A DNA stretch of 55,590 bases from an uncultured Prevotellaceae bacterium (GTDB lineage Bacteria; Bacteroidota; Bacteroidia; Bacteroidales; Bacteroidaceae): positions 1 to 55,590 of the forward strand of contig ONDA01000019.1 of the NCBI GenBank assembly GCA_900316475.1, written 5' to 3'. The translations under genes were made by a program, and so were the position numbers. Positions 14,926 through 23,527 of this stretch are shown here, piece by piece; within the stretch, counting starts at the first letter, position 1; every line of letters begins with the position of its first letter. The notes under the pieces are model-generated. The model was not told the DNA's origin. It saw nothing but the letters and a program-made list of their open reading frames with translations, and ran no database searches.

Positions 14926-15773
14926 AAAAGTCAAGTTTACTGAAAGTCGCCATTTTAGCATGGCCGCTGGTTCTTGCATCGTGCAGCTCCAAGAAGAACG
15001 CTGTTATTGAGAACAAGACTGTGGAGGTGAAGACCGATCAGGCGCAGTTTCTTAATAAGGTGAAAGACAACACACAGAAGACGAAGTTCATCACATCGAA
15101 GGTGAGATTTTCCGTTGAAGTGGGTAACCAAGACATCTCCCTCACCGGATCGCTGAAGATGAAACGCGACGACGTCATCCGTATGCAGCTGATGGCTTTC
15201 GGATTCGTCGAGGCCGCACGCCTGGAGTTCACCAAGGACTACGTCCTCATCATGGACCGTATCAACAAGCAGTATCTGAAGGCTCCGTATATGTCTATTG
15301 ACTTCCTGCGCAACAGCGGTCTGAACTTCTACTCACTGCAGGCACTGTTCTGGAACGAGCTCTTCCAGCCCAACCGCGCCAGTGTCGACAGGAATGACCT
15401 GAAGAACTACACCACCACAGAGTCGGGCGATGACATTGTCATCTCCCTTGAAGACACGAAGCTTGACTACAGTTGGTTAGCCAACAAGAATACCGGCCTC
15501 ATCAAGATGGCCAACATCATGTATAAGGATCGTCTGAACGGCAACAGCCAGCTGAACTGGGACTACGTCAATTTCACAACATTGGAAAGCAACGGCAGCA
15601 AGTTCCCCGATGATATGTCCATCACACTGACGACCCAGAAGAAGGAGGTTAAGCTGAGAATAAAGCTCAACACCATCAAGAACGAGACAGAGTGGGAGAC
15701 ACGCACCGAAGTGTCCAACAAGTATCGCGAGGTGACCGTCGACGAGATTCTACAACGTTTCATGGCTCTGTAA
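14922..15773 (+). CDS. DUF4292 family lipoprotein (283 aa)
   Basis: A lipoprotein signal with lipobox LASC (Cys21) is followed by the DUF4292 fold: an N-terminal region rich in KVRFSVEVGNQDISL, the segment GSLKMKRDDVIRMQLMAFG and later DYVNFTTLESNGSKFPDDM. The shape resembles LolA/LolB-like beta-barrels that carry lipids or lipoproteins, which is an inference. Family assignment is from memory. It is translationally coupled to the TPR gene (ATGA) and followed after three bases by the EnvC-like gene, so the three proteins probably act together at the envelope. Confidence 0.8.
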   Translation: MKKSSLLKVAILAWPLVLASCSSKKNAVIENKTVEVKTDQAQFLNKVKDNTQKTKFITSKVRFSVEVGNQDISLTGSLKMKRDDVIRMQLMAFGFVEAARLEFTKDYVLIMDRINKQYLKAPYMSIDFLRNSGLNFYSLQALFWNELFQPNRASVDRNDLKNYTTTESGDDIVISLEDTKLDYSWLANKNTGLIKMANIMYKDRLNGNSQLNWDYVNFTTLESNGSKFPDDMSITLTTQKKEVKLRIKLNTIKNETEWETRTEVSNKYREVTVDEILQRFMAL

Positions 15774-15776
15774 TCC

Positions 15777-17390
15777 GTGACAAAGAAACTATTCTGGCTG
15801 TTCACCGTCAGCTGTTGGCTGCTCAGCAGCACTGTTGTGCCTGCACAGACTCGCAAGTCTGCGCAAAAGAAGGCGCGTACCACGCAGACAACAAAGAAGA
15901 AAAAGCCTGCCACCAATGGCAAAAAGACAAAAGCCAGAAGTCAGCAGTCTACGGTAAAAGGACTTCAGACCCAGCGCCAGCAGTTGCAGCGCCAAATTCA
16001 GGAACAGGAGCGTAAGCTTCGGGCCAACCGCCAGAACGTCAAGAAACGCCTTGAAAACCTGCAGATAATCAATACCGAGATTGCCGACAAGCGCCGCACC
16101 ATCGATACCATCCGCCATGACATCGGCGTGCTGGATGGTAACATCAACACGTTGAACATTCAGGTTGAGGTGCTTGACAAAAGACTGAATGAGCGCAAGC
16201 AGAACTATATGAAATCGATGCGCTACATGCACCGAAACCGTTCATTGCAGAACCAGCTGATGTTTATCTTCTCTGCCAAGAACTTCACGCAGATGTACCG
16301 CCGTCTGCGTTTTATGCGTGAATATGCGCAATACCAGAAAGCGCAAGGCGAGGCTGTAATGACGATACAGAACGACATCAAGCAGGCCCAGGAGGAACTG
16401 ACGGCCCACAAGCGCCAGAAAGACAACCTCCTGAACAGGGGCGAGCAGGAACGCAGGAACTTAGAGGGCAAGCAGGCAGAACAACAGCAGGTGGTCAACT
16501 CCCTGCAAAAAGAGCAGAAGACCATTGAAAGCCTCATCACCCAACAGCGCAAGAAAGACCAGGCCCTGAACGCCCAGATAGAAAAGCTTATCGCCGAGGA
16601 GATAGCCCGAGCCAAAGCCCGCGCCGAGGCAGAAGCCCGCGCCGAGGCCAAGCGCAAGGCTGCAGAGGCTGCCGCTAAGAAGCGTGCCGAGGAGCTGGCA
16701 CGTAAGAAAGCCGCCGCCCAGGCTGCCGCTCGCGAGAATGCCCGTCGCATCGCTGAGGCCAAGGCACGCGAGGAGCAGGCGAAGAAGCAGGCTCTTGCCG
16801 CTGCCCGTAAGAGTGCCGCCGAGAAGGCTGCCGCCGAAGCTGCTGCCCGTGAGGCAGAGAACGCGCGCCGCGAAGCCGAGCGTAAGGCCTCTGAAGAGGC
16901 TCAGGCTCACGAGCGTGAGGTTGCCGAAGTGAGGAAAAAAGAAGAAGTGGAGCGCAGGTCGTTCACCATATCGTCTGAGGACAGTCGTCTGAGCGGTAAC
17001 TTCGAGAGCAACCGCGGCCGTCTTCCCATGCCTATCACTGGCGGCTATCGCATCGTGAGCGGCTTCGGACAGAACGCCGTAGAAGGTCTGAAGGGCGTAC
17101 AGCTCGACAACAAAGGCATCAACCTCAAGGGACAGCCCGGCGCCATGGCCCGCAGCGTCTTCAGCGGCGAGGTCTGTGCCGTCTTTAACATCGGTGGTGT
17201 GATGGGTGTCATGGTGCGCCACGGCAGCTATATCTCCGTCTACTCCAACCTCTCCAGCGTCAGTGTCCACCGCGGACAGCAGGTCAGTGCCCGTCAGACA
17301 TTAGGTGCCATCAATGCCGACGGCGTTCTCCATTTCCAGCTCCGCAAGGGAGCAGCCCCGCAGAATCCCGCTCGTTGGCTGAGTCGCTGA
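15777..17390 (+). CDS. EnvC-like murein hydrolase activator with degenerate LytM domain (537 aa)
   Basis: GTG start three bases after the DUF4292 stop; a signal peptide ends near residue 24 (VVPAQ). Residues about 55-250 are coiled coil, then an Ala/Lys/Glu-rich helix (about 260-385), then a LytM (peptidase M23) domain from about 420. The zinc-site positions are changed: the H-x-x-x-D motif reads N445-KGI-N449, and the H-x-H motif reads V517-L-H519. So it is probably not a hydrolase but an activator of amidases at the division site, as E. coli EnvC is. It is the last gene of the dut operon. Confidence 0.85.
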   Translation: MTKKLFWLFTVSCWLLSSTVVPAQTRKSAQKKARTTQTTKKKKPATNGKKTKARSQQSTVKGLQTQRQQLQRQIQEQERKLRANRQNVKKRLENLQIINTEIADKRRTIDTIRHDIGVLDGNINTLNIQVEVLDKRLNERKQNYMKSMRYMHRNRSLQNQLMFIFSAKNFTQMYRRLRFMREYAQYQKAQGEAVMTIQNDIKQAQEELTAHKRQKDNLLNRGEQERRNLEGKQAEQQQVVNSLQKEQKTIESLITQQRKKDQALNAQIEKLIAEEIARAKARAEAEARAEAKRKAAEAAAKKRAEELARKKAAAQAAARENARRIAEAKAREEQAKKQALAAARKSAAEKAAAEAAAREAENARREAERKASEEAQAHEREVAEVRKKEEVERRSFTISSEDSRLSGNFESNRGRLPMPITGGYRIVSGFGQNAVEGLKGVQLDNKGINLKGQPGAMARSVFSGEVCAVFNIGGVMGVMVRHGSYISVYSNLSSVSVHRGQQVSARQTLGAINADGVLHFQLRKGAAPQNPARWLSR

Positions 17391-17392
17391 CA

Positions 17393-18451
17393 CTACAACT
17401 CCAGTCCCGTTAGCAGGGCGACATAGGTTCCTATGGCCTGCCTGATCTCCGAAAGGCATATAAACTCGTCGGCAGAGTGGCTACGGCTTGACTGGCCGGG
17501 GCCGAGTTTCAGCGAGGCGAACGGCATCAGTGCCTGGTCGCTGAGCGTGGGCGACCCGAAAGGCGTCATCCCCATCTGCAAGCAGCGCTTCACCAAGGGG
17601 TGCTCATGGCTGATACCCGAGGAGTGCAGGCGGAAGGAGCGGGCCTTCAGCTCGCATTTCTGCATGTGTTTGCGCAGAAATTCAAAAACAAACTCATTCT
17701 GATAGAACTCGTTCGTGCGCACATCAATAATAAAGTGCAACAGGTCGGGGACGACGTTGTGCTGGGTGCCGCTCTCGACGACGGTGACGGTCATCTTCGT
17801 GGGACCTAACAGCGGGCTCTCCTTGCGGAAACGATAGTCGCGCAACCACACCAGGTCGTCCAACGCCTCGTAGATGGCGTTCACACCCTCGTTACGGGCA
17901 GCATGACCCGACTTGCCGTGCGCATAGCCGTCGATGACCATCAGTCCCTTCTCGGCCGTGGCAGGCTGCATCCCCGTCGGTTCGCCGACAATGGCAACAT
18001 CAATGGGTGGCAGCCGATGGAGTACGCGGCTGAAACCATCCTTGCCCGACACTTCTTCCTCGGCAGAGCATACCCACAGAATATTATAGGTACGTGGTGC
18101 GTGCAACATGATACGGTAGGCCTGCAGCGTGGCAACAAGTCCTCCGCCGCAGTCGTTGGAGCCTAAGCCATACAGCTTGTCACCCTCGATGGCCGGTTCA
18201 AAGGGGTTACGCGTCCATGTCGCCACGGGCTTTACCGTGTCGATATGGGCATTGAGCATCACGGTCGGCCGGTTGTCGTCCCAGTCCTGACAGCCCACCC
18301 ACAGGTTGTTTCCTTCACGGCCGTAGGGCAGTCCCCAAGCTTCCAGATGTTGAGACATGACATCGGCAGCACGCGCTTCGTCGCGGCTGACGGACGGGGT
18401 GGCAATGAGCTGGCGGAGCAGCCCGATAGCGTCGTTTACGTATTGTTCCAT
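17393..18451 (-). CDS. M20 family metallopeptidase, ArgE/DapE-like (352 aa)
   Basis: The start MEQYVNDAIGLLRQL is set by the promoter ending only four bases upstream. M20 motifs are in order: NAHIDTVKP (first His and Asp of the zinc site), GSNDCGGGL (bridging Asp), SAEEEVSG (catalytic Glu pair) and GEPTGMQPA. The HNVVPD segment of the dimer domain is also present. These enzymes remove acyl groups from amino acids; deacetylation of N-acetylornithine or N-acetylcitrulline in arginine synthesis is the most likely activity, but no arginine gene is adjacent, so the substrate is open. It converges on the EnvC-like gene with two bases between stops. Confidence 0.8.
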   Translation of the reverse strand: MEQYVNDAIGLLRQLIATPSVSRDEARAADVMSQHLEAWGLPYGREGNNLWVGCQDWDDNRPTVMLNAHIDTVKPVATWTRNPFEPAIEGDKLYGLGSNDCGGGLVATLQAYRIMLHAPRTYNILWVCSAEEEVSGKDGFSRVLHRLPPIDVAIVGEPTGMQPATAEKGLMVIDGYAHGKSGHAARNEGVNAIYEALDDLVWLRDYRFRKESPLLGPTKMTVTVVESGTQHNVVPDLLHFIIDVRTNEFYQNEFVFEFLRKHMQKCELKARSFRLHSSGISHEHPLVKRCLQMGMTPFGSPTLSDQALMPFASLKLGPGQSSRSHSADEFICLSEIRQAIGTYVALLTGLEL

Positions 18452-18455
18452 AGTG

Positions 18456-18463
18456 CAAAGGTA
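18456..18463 (-). promoter_or_regulatory. Promoter -7 box touching the M20 start codon
   Basis: On the minus strand TACCTTTG ends at 18456 and the ATG begins at 18451. A TTTG lies about 20 nt behind. The RNA should start at or within a few bases of the ATG, so the message is probably leaderless. Confidence 0.65.
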
Positions 18464-18553
18464 CGAAATAGTGGCAGAAAAACCAAAAATTCCGCCTTTT
18501 TGTTTTCCTATGTCCCACTTTTTGCGTACTTTTGCAGAAAAATTGGTATAGCT

Positions 18554-20362
18554 ATGCAAAATCTCAGCCACCAAGCCATACTCATTCATGAGCAGGCAAA
18601 GACTTATGGCGACCGCGAAGCACTCATCTATAAGGACTTCGGCGGCTCGGAGTGGAAGTCAATGTCATGGAACCAGTTTTCTGACACGGTGAAGCGCGTG
18701 TCCAACGCGCTACTCAACCTTGGTGTGAAGGTACAAGAGAATCTGGGAATCTTCTCTCAGAACTCCGTTCAGTACCTCTTCTGCGACTTCGGCGCATGGG
18801 CCATCCGTGCCGTTACAATCCCCTTCTACGCCACTTCGTCGGAACAGCAGATTCAGTTTATGCTGAACGACGCAAGCATACACATCCTCTTTGTGGGCGA
18901 ACAGGAGCAGTATGACAAGGCACGCCGCGTTCAGGCCACCTGCAGCACCCTGGAGCGCATCGTCGTCTACGACCGGCAGGTGAAACTGGCCGACGGCGAC
19001 ACGACAGCCATGTATTTCGACGACTTCCTAAAGCTGGGCGACGGTCTTCCACGCCAGTCTGAGGTGGACAACCTGTCGGCTCAGGCCAAGATGGAAGATA
19101 TTGCAAATATCCTCTACACCAGCGGTACCACGGGCGACTCCAAAGGCGTCATCCTGACCTGCGGCCAATACCATGCAGCGATGGTTGCCAACGGCAAGTG
19201 CGTCCCCGTGACCGAGGACGACCGCGTGCTCAACTTCCTGCCTTTCACCCATATCTTCGAGAAGGGCTGGAAGATTCTGTGCCTCACCGTCGGTGCCCGT
19301 CTCATCGTCAACACCTACCCGCAGCAGGTGCAGCAGGCAATGAAGGAGACCCACCCCACATGTATGTCATCCGTACCCCGTTTCTGGGAGAAGGTCTTTA
19401 TGGGCGTTCAGGAGAAGATAGAGTCGAGCAACACCGTACAGCGCAAGATTTTCGAGCACGCCATAGAGGTTGGCCGCCGACATAATATCGAATACCTCTC
19501 AAAAGGCCGCAAACCGCCCATTGCCCTGCATCTGGAGTACGAGATGCTGAACAAGACCATTTTCTCCTTGGTCCGCAAGGAGCTGGGCTTGGAGAACGCA
19601 CACTTCTTCCCCACGGCAGGCGCTACGGTGAACCCGAAGGTGGAAGAATTTGTCCATTCCATCGGTATCAACATGGTTGTAGGCTACGGCCTGACGGAGT
19701 CGCTGGCCACCGTCTCGTGCAACCACTTGGGCGACCCCTGGACGGTGGGTAGCGTAGGCATCCCCATCGAGGGCATCTCCATCCGCATCAGCGACGAGGG
19801 CGAGGTGCTGCTCAAGGGTCCCACCATCACCCGTGGCTACTATAACCGCGACGACCTGACGCGCCAGGCATTTACCGAGGACGGCTATTTCCGTACGGGC
19901 GACTCCGGCTATCTGGAGGGCGGCGAACTCTTCCTCAAGGAGCGCATCAAGGACCTTTTCAAGACGTCGAACGGCAAGTACATCGCCCCACAGATGATCG
20001 AGTCGAAGATACTCGTCGACAAGTACGTCGACCAGATAGCCATCATCGCCGACCAGCGCAAGTTCGTCTCGGCACTCATCATACCCGTCTATCCGCTGCT
20101 GGAAGAGTACGCCCGCGAGCACCACATCGCCTTCAACGGCCGTGAGGACCTCTGTCAGAACGAGCAGATCCATGAGATGATGATGGAGCGCATCGACACG
20201 CTGCAGCAGCAGCTGGCCCACTACGAGCAGATTAAGCGCTTCACGCTGCTGCCCCATGCCTTCTCACTGGAACGTGGCGAACTGACGAATACGCTGAAAA
20301 TCAAGCGTCGCGTACTGAACGAGAACTACAAAAGCGAAATCGATAAGATGTACGAAGAATAA
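18554..20362 (+). CDS. AMP-dependent acyl-CoA synthetase, long-chain type (602 aa)
   Basis: Start chosen at MQNLSHQAILIHEQAK, 20 nt after a TACTTTTG box; longer readings overlap the divergent M20 gene. The ANL-family P-loop YTSGTTGDSKGVILT is near residue 185, the GYGLTE motif near 376, the YFRTGD motif near 445 and a C-terminal KIKRRVLNENY tail. The enzyme activates fatty acids with ATP to acyl-AMP and then acyl-CoA. The FTHIFEKGW segment is typical of FadD15-like bacterial long-chain ligases. Its stop codon shares a base with the prfB start (TAATG), so the two are coupled. Confidence 0.85.
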   Translation: MQNLSHQAILIHEQAKTYGDREALIYKDFGGSEWKSMSWNQFSDTVKRVSNALLNLGVKVQENLGIFSQNSVQYLFCDFGAWAIRAVTIPFYATSSEQQIQFMLNDASIHILFVGEQEQYDKARRVQATCSTLERIVVYDRQVKLADGDTTAMYFDDFLKLGDGLPRQSEVDNLSAQAKMEDIANILYTSGTTGDSKGVILTCGQYHAAMVANGKCVPVTEDDRVLNFLPFTHIFEKGWKILCLTVGARLIVNTYPQQVQQAMKETHPTCMSSVPRFWEKVFMGVQEKIESSNTVQRKIFEHAIEVGRRHNIEYLSKGRKPPIALHLEYEMLNKTIFSLVRKELGLENAHFFPTAGATVNPKVEEFVHSIGINMVVGYGLTESLATVSCNHLGDPWTVGSVGIPIEGISIRISDEGEVLLKGPTITRGYYNRDDLTRQAFTEDGYFRTGDSGYLEGGELFLKERIKDLFKTSNGKYIAPQMIESKILVDKYVDQIAIIADQRKFVSALIIPVYPLLEEYAREHHIAFNGREDLCQNEQIHEMMMERIDTLQQQLAHYEQIKRFTLLPHAFSLERGELTNTLKIKRRVLNENYKSEIDKMYEE

Positions 20363-21480
20363 TGATTACACAAGACCAACTGAAAGACGTGCTCGACAGG
20401 GCTGAAAAGCTGAAGCACTACCTGAGAATAGACGAGAAACAGATAGAATGGGAGGAGGAAGACCTGCGCACACAGGCTCCCGACTTCTGGGACGACCCGA
20501 AGCGGGCTGAGGCCCAGATGAAGAAAGTAAAGGCCATCAAGAAATGGATTGACGGCTACAACGATGTGCGGACGATGGCCGACGAACTGCAGCTGGCCTT
20601 CGACTTCTACAAGGAGGAGATGGTGACAGAGCAGGAGGTGGACGAGGCCTACGAAAAAGCCATCAAAGCCATTGAGGACTTGGAACTGATGAACATGCTG
20701 CGTCAGGAGGAAGACCCGATGGACGCCGTCCTGAAGATTAACTCGGGTGCTGGTGGCACTGAAGCCCAGGACTGGGCACAGATGCTCATGCGAATGTACA
20801 TGCGCTGGGCCGAAGCCCACGGCTATAAAGTGACCATCGCCAACATCTTAGACGGCGAGGATGCCGGCATCAAGAGCGTGACGATGCAGATAGAGGGAGG
20901 AGAATATGCCTACGGCTACCTGAAGAGCGAGAACGGCGTCCACCGTCTGGTACGCGTTTCGCCCTATAATGCCCAGGGCAAGCGCATGACGTCGTTTGCG
21001 TCGGTCTTCGTCACACCGCTGGTCGACGACACTATCGAGGTCTACGTCGACCCGGCCAAGCTGTCGTGGGACACGTTCCGCTCGTCAGGTGCTGGCGGTC
21101 AGAACGTCAACAAGGTGGAGTCGGGCGTCCGTCTGCGCTACTGGTACACCGACCCCGACACCGGCGAGGAAGAGGAAATCCTCATTGAGAACACCGAGAC
21201 CCGCGACCAGCCCAAGAACAAAGAGCGCGCCATGGCCCTGCTCCGCTCACAGCTCTACGACCGCGCCATGAAGAAGCGCATGGAGGCGCAGGCGAAGATT
21301 GAGGCCGGCAAGAAGAAGATTGAGTGGGGGTCGCAGATACGCTCCTACGTCTTCGACGACAAGCGCGTCAAGGACCACCGCACCAACTTCGAGACCCGCG
21401 ACGTAGAAGCCGTCATGAACGGCAAACTCGACGGCTTCATCAAGGCTTACCTGATGGAGTTCGCTGCCGAAGAAGCGTAA
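20362..21480 (+). CDS. prfB: Peptide chain release factor 2
   Basis: RF2 releases finished proteins at UGA and UAA. The catalytic GGQ is at residues 245-247 within SSGAGGQNVNKVESG. The stop-codon reading site, SPF in E. coli, reads S200-P201-Y202 here, followed by NAQGKRMTSFASV. The gene is one continuous frame of 372 codons: at the place of the usual programmed frameshift (near codon 20-25) the sequence reads KHYLRIDEKQ with no in-frame stop. So self-regulation by frameshifting is absent. It starts on the last base of the acyl-CoA ligase stop. Confidence 0.95.
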   Translation: MITQDQLKDVLDRAEKLKHYLRIDEKQIEWEEEDLRTQAPDFWDDPKRAEAQMKKVKAIKKWIDGYNDVRTMADELQLAFDFYKEEMVTEQEVDEAYEKAIKAIEDLELMNMLRQEEDPMDAVLKINSGAGGTEAQDWAQMLMRMYMRWAEAHGYKVTIANILDGEDAGIKSVTMQIEGGEYAYGYLKSENGVHRLVRVSPYNAQGKRMTSFASVFVTPLVDDTIEVYVDPAKLSWDTFRSSGAGGQNVNKVESGVRLRYWYTDPDTGEEEEILIENTETRDQPKNKERAMALLRSQLYDRAMKKRMEAQAKIEAGKKKIEWGSQIRSYVFDDKRVKDHRTNFETRDVEAVMNGKLDGFIKAYLMEFAAEEA

Positions 21481-21527
21481 AATCTGTCGCAGCACCAATC
21501 GAGTGTTGTGCACTCGCAAATAACATT

Positions 21528-21553
21528 GAAGGGAAGCCCGCAGGCTTCCCTTC
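21528..21553. terminator. Bidirectional terminator between prfB and the HU-like gene
   Basis: GAAGGGAAGCC (21528-21538) pairs with GGCTTCCCTTC (21543-21553) over a four-base loop, between convergent genes. The same core forms the 42-bp palindrome at 27951-27992. Confidence 0.75.
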
Positions 21554-21560
21554 ACCGTGG

Positions 21561-22034
21561 TTATCCGTTGTTATCGTCATCGTCGCCGCCGTCGGGCTCG
21601 GGTTCGGGCTGCGGACGCTCGGCGTTGCGCAGGCTCTCGGCCAGCGAGGTGTAGGCCAGTTCGCCGGCCTTGTTCAGCTCGGCACGGGTGAAGTCGCCGG
21701 TGCCCACCACCGACAGGCGGATGTTCTTCACGTGCTTGCCCAGGTCGTAGGCCAGGTAGCTGTTGGCGCCCTTCGACTCCACCTGACACTTGATGATGGC
21801 CAGGTTGTCGAGCTTCACGGGCTTGCCCTCGAGGGCCAGCTCACGGATGCACTTCACCATGTTCGTCAGGATGCCGATGATGAGTCCCGTCTCGTAGGGC
21901 GAGTTGTGGTCGTGCATGTGCTGTGCCAGCTTCTCGATGCTCATCGGCTTGTCGTTCTCCACGCGGCCGTAGATCATGCCGTAGCCCTTAGAGGTGGTCA
22001 TGGTGTTGCGATACAGATTCAGTTTCAGTGACAT
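21561..22034 (-). CDS. HU-related DNA-binding protein (157 aa)
   Basis: The start MSLKLNLYRNTMTTSKGYG fits the Bacteroidota HU-related family, which is longer than true HU. The core has the HU-like helix GLIIGILTNMVKCIREL and the beta-arm VKLDNLAIIKCQVESKG (about residues 45-90). The tail (from about 138) is Pro and Glu followed by DGGDDDDNN, an acidic end that may limit DNA binding. A TACCTTTG box lies about 70 nt upstream on this strand (22110-22103). Probably a nucleoid or mobile-element-associated protein. It stands alone between two terminator/promoter regions. Confidence 0.8.
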   Translation of the reverse strand: MSLKLNLYRNTMTTSKGYGMIYGRVENDKPMSIEKLAQHMHDHNSPYETGLIIGILTNMVKCIRELALEGKPVKLDNLAIIKCQVESKGANSYLAYDLGKHVKNIRLSVVGTGDFTRAELNKAGELAYTSLAESLRNAERPQPEPEPDGGDDDDNNG

Positions 22035-22284
22035 AATGTTGTTCCTTTCTTTTTTTAAATGGTTAATACTTGTGTTTGTGACTTCAGCGCTTTTGTCGGG
22101 TGCAAAGGTACGGCGAAAACTGCACTCCCGCAAGGAAGCTGTGGGGGCCGGCGGAATCCTAAAGTTACAACATCCTGCCTGTCAGTGCATTACCGAGCAT
22201 CTCGTCAGAATCTGTCGCGGCATAACTTGTCTGGCGTCGTTCTCTTTAATAATGTTAAATACGGCAAAATTCGTTGTATAAACC

Positions 22285-22315
22285 TTTGCCAGCTCTCTTT
22301 TTTTATGTAATTTTG
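22285..22315 (+). promoter_or_regulatory. Promoter of the DUF4143 ATPase gene
   Basis: TTTG at 22285-22288 and TAATTTTG at 22308-22315, 19-nt spacer, 28 nt before the ATG. Confidence 0.75.
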
Positions 22316-22342
22316 GAGCGCAATTCCGAATTTGCATAAAAT

Positions 22343-23527
22343 ATGGCAAACAATCTGTACATTCACCGCACAATGGAAGGCATCATCAAGGAGGCCTCCA
22401 ACTATTTCTCTGTCATCTCCGTGACAGGCCCCAGACAGTCTGGCAAGAGCACCCTGTTAAAGCACCTCTTCCCCAATGTACACAAGTACAGTTTGAAGGA
22501 TGTCAACGTCCGAGAATTTGCGGAACATGACCCCATTGCTTTCCTCCGCCAACATCCAAACGGAATGTTTATTGATGAAGTTCAGAAGGTGCCACAGCTA
22601 TTGGAATATATTCAGGGTATTGTAGATGACAATCCCGATTGTCAGTTTCTACTTACGGGTAGTTCCAATTTCGAATTGCTTCAGGGTTTGAGTGAGTCGC
22701 TGCCAGGCAGGGCCGGCGTTTACGAGCTGTTGCCTATGACCTATTGTGAAAGTCAGTCCACTATGGGAGAGATGTCTTTAGATGAATTTCTTTTTAGCGG
22801 GCTCTATCCTGCAATCTGCGCCAAGAAGAATAAGCCTCAGCTTTTCTATCCTTCTTATGTCAAGACCTATTTAGAGCGCGACGTCCGCGACTTGTTAAAA
22901 ATAAAAGACCAAATGCAGTTCATGAAGTTTATGAAACTCTGTGCTGCCAGAGTGGGGGCTGTCTTCAACGCTTCTGAGATTGCCGGACAGCTTGGTGTCG
23001 ACAGCAAAACCGTCACCAGTTGGCTGTCTGTTCTTCAGGCCTCCTATCTGGTCACCCTTCTGCCTCCGTATTACGAGAACATTTCCAAGCGTCTGGTGAA
23101 AAGTCCGAAACTCTACTTTAACGATCCTGGCCTTGCTTGCTTCTTGTTGGATATTGAGAGCCCCCGGCAGTTGGCGCGTGACAAGATGCGAGGAGCCATC
23201 TTCGAAAACTATGTCGTAATGGAAGTCATCAAGCATCGTTACAACCGAGGGCTCTTGAATGGCGTTTTCTTCTACCGCGATTCAAACCAGAACGAAGTTG
23301 ACATACTTTTAAAAGAGGAGGGGGAACTCACGGCTATTGAAGTCAAGTCGTCAATGACCTACCACTCCTCATTTGAAGATTCCATTTCAAAGCTCTCAGA
23401 ATGGATTAAAACACCGATAACGAATAAAATCATTGTTTATACAGGCGATTTTGAGAACGCGGCAGGCAGTGTAAAGCTTTTAAATTATCGCCACCTCCAT
23501 ACCTATTTGCCTCACAGTGAAATGTAA
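22343..23527 (+). CDS. AAA ATPase with C-terminal DUF4143 domain (394 aa)
   Basis: The Walker A motif GPRQSGKST is at residues 29-37 and Walker B is MFIDEVQKVP near 74. A sensor-like LLTGSSNFELL segment follows. The C-terminal half is DUF4143: a winged-helix-like region (ASEIAGQLGVDSKTVTSWL) and a nuclease-like fold ending FYRDSNQNEVDILLKEEG...AIEVKSS. In nuclease folds the D, then E-x-K pattern would hold a metal ion. These ATPases are abundant in Bacteroidota and of unknown role; defence or mobile-DNA links are suspected. It overlaps the next gene by 11 bases. A remnant of a relative lies at 55060-55155. Confidence 0.85.
   Translation: MANNLYIHRTMEGIIKEASNYFSVISVTGPRQSGKSTLLKHLFPNVHKYSLKDVNVREFAEHDPIAFLRQHPNGMFIDEVQKVPQLLEYIQGIVDDNPDCQFLLTGSSNFELLQGLSESLPGRAGVYELLPMTYCESQSTMGEMSLDEFLFSGLYPAICAKKNKPQLFYPSYVKTYLERDVRDLLKIKDQMQFMKFMKLCAARVGAVFNASEIAGQLGVDSKTVTSWLSVLQASYLVTLLPPYYENISKRLVKSPKLYFNDPGLACFLLDIESPRQLARDKMRGAIFENYVVMEVIKHRYNRGLLNGVFFYRDSNQNEVDILLKEEGELTAIEVKSSMTYHSSFEDSISKLSEWIKTPITNKIIVYTGDFENAAGSVKLLNYRHLHTYLPHSEM

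Noticed and set aside
14116-14979. 287-codon open frame on the minus strand
   Set aside because: Antisense to the TPR gene; Val/Leu/His-rich with no recognisable domain.
20362-20450. Programmed frameshift in prfB
   Set aside because: The frame is continuous from the ATG, with no in-frame stop where the shift site would be.
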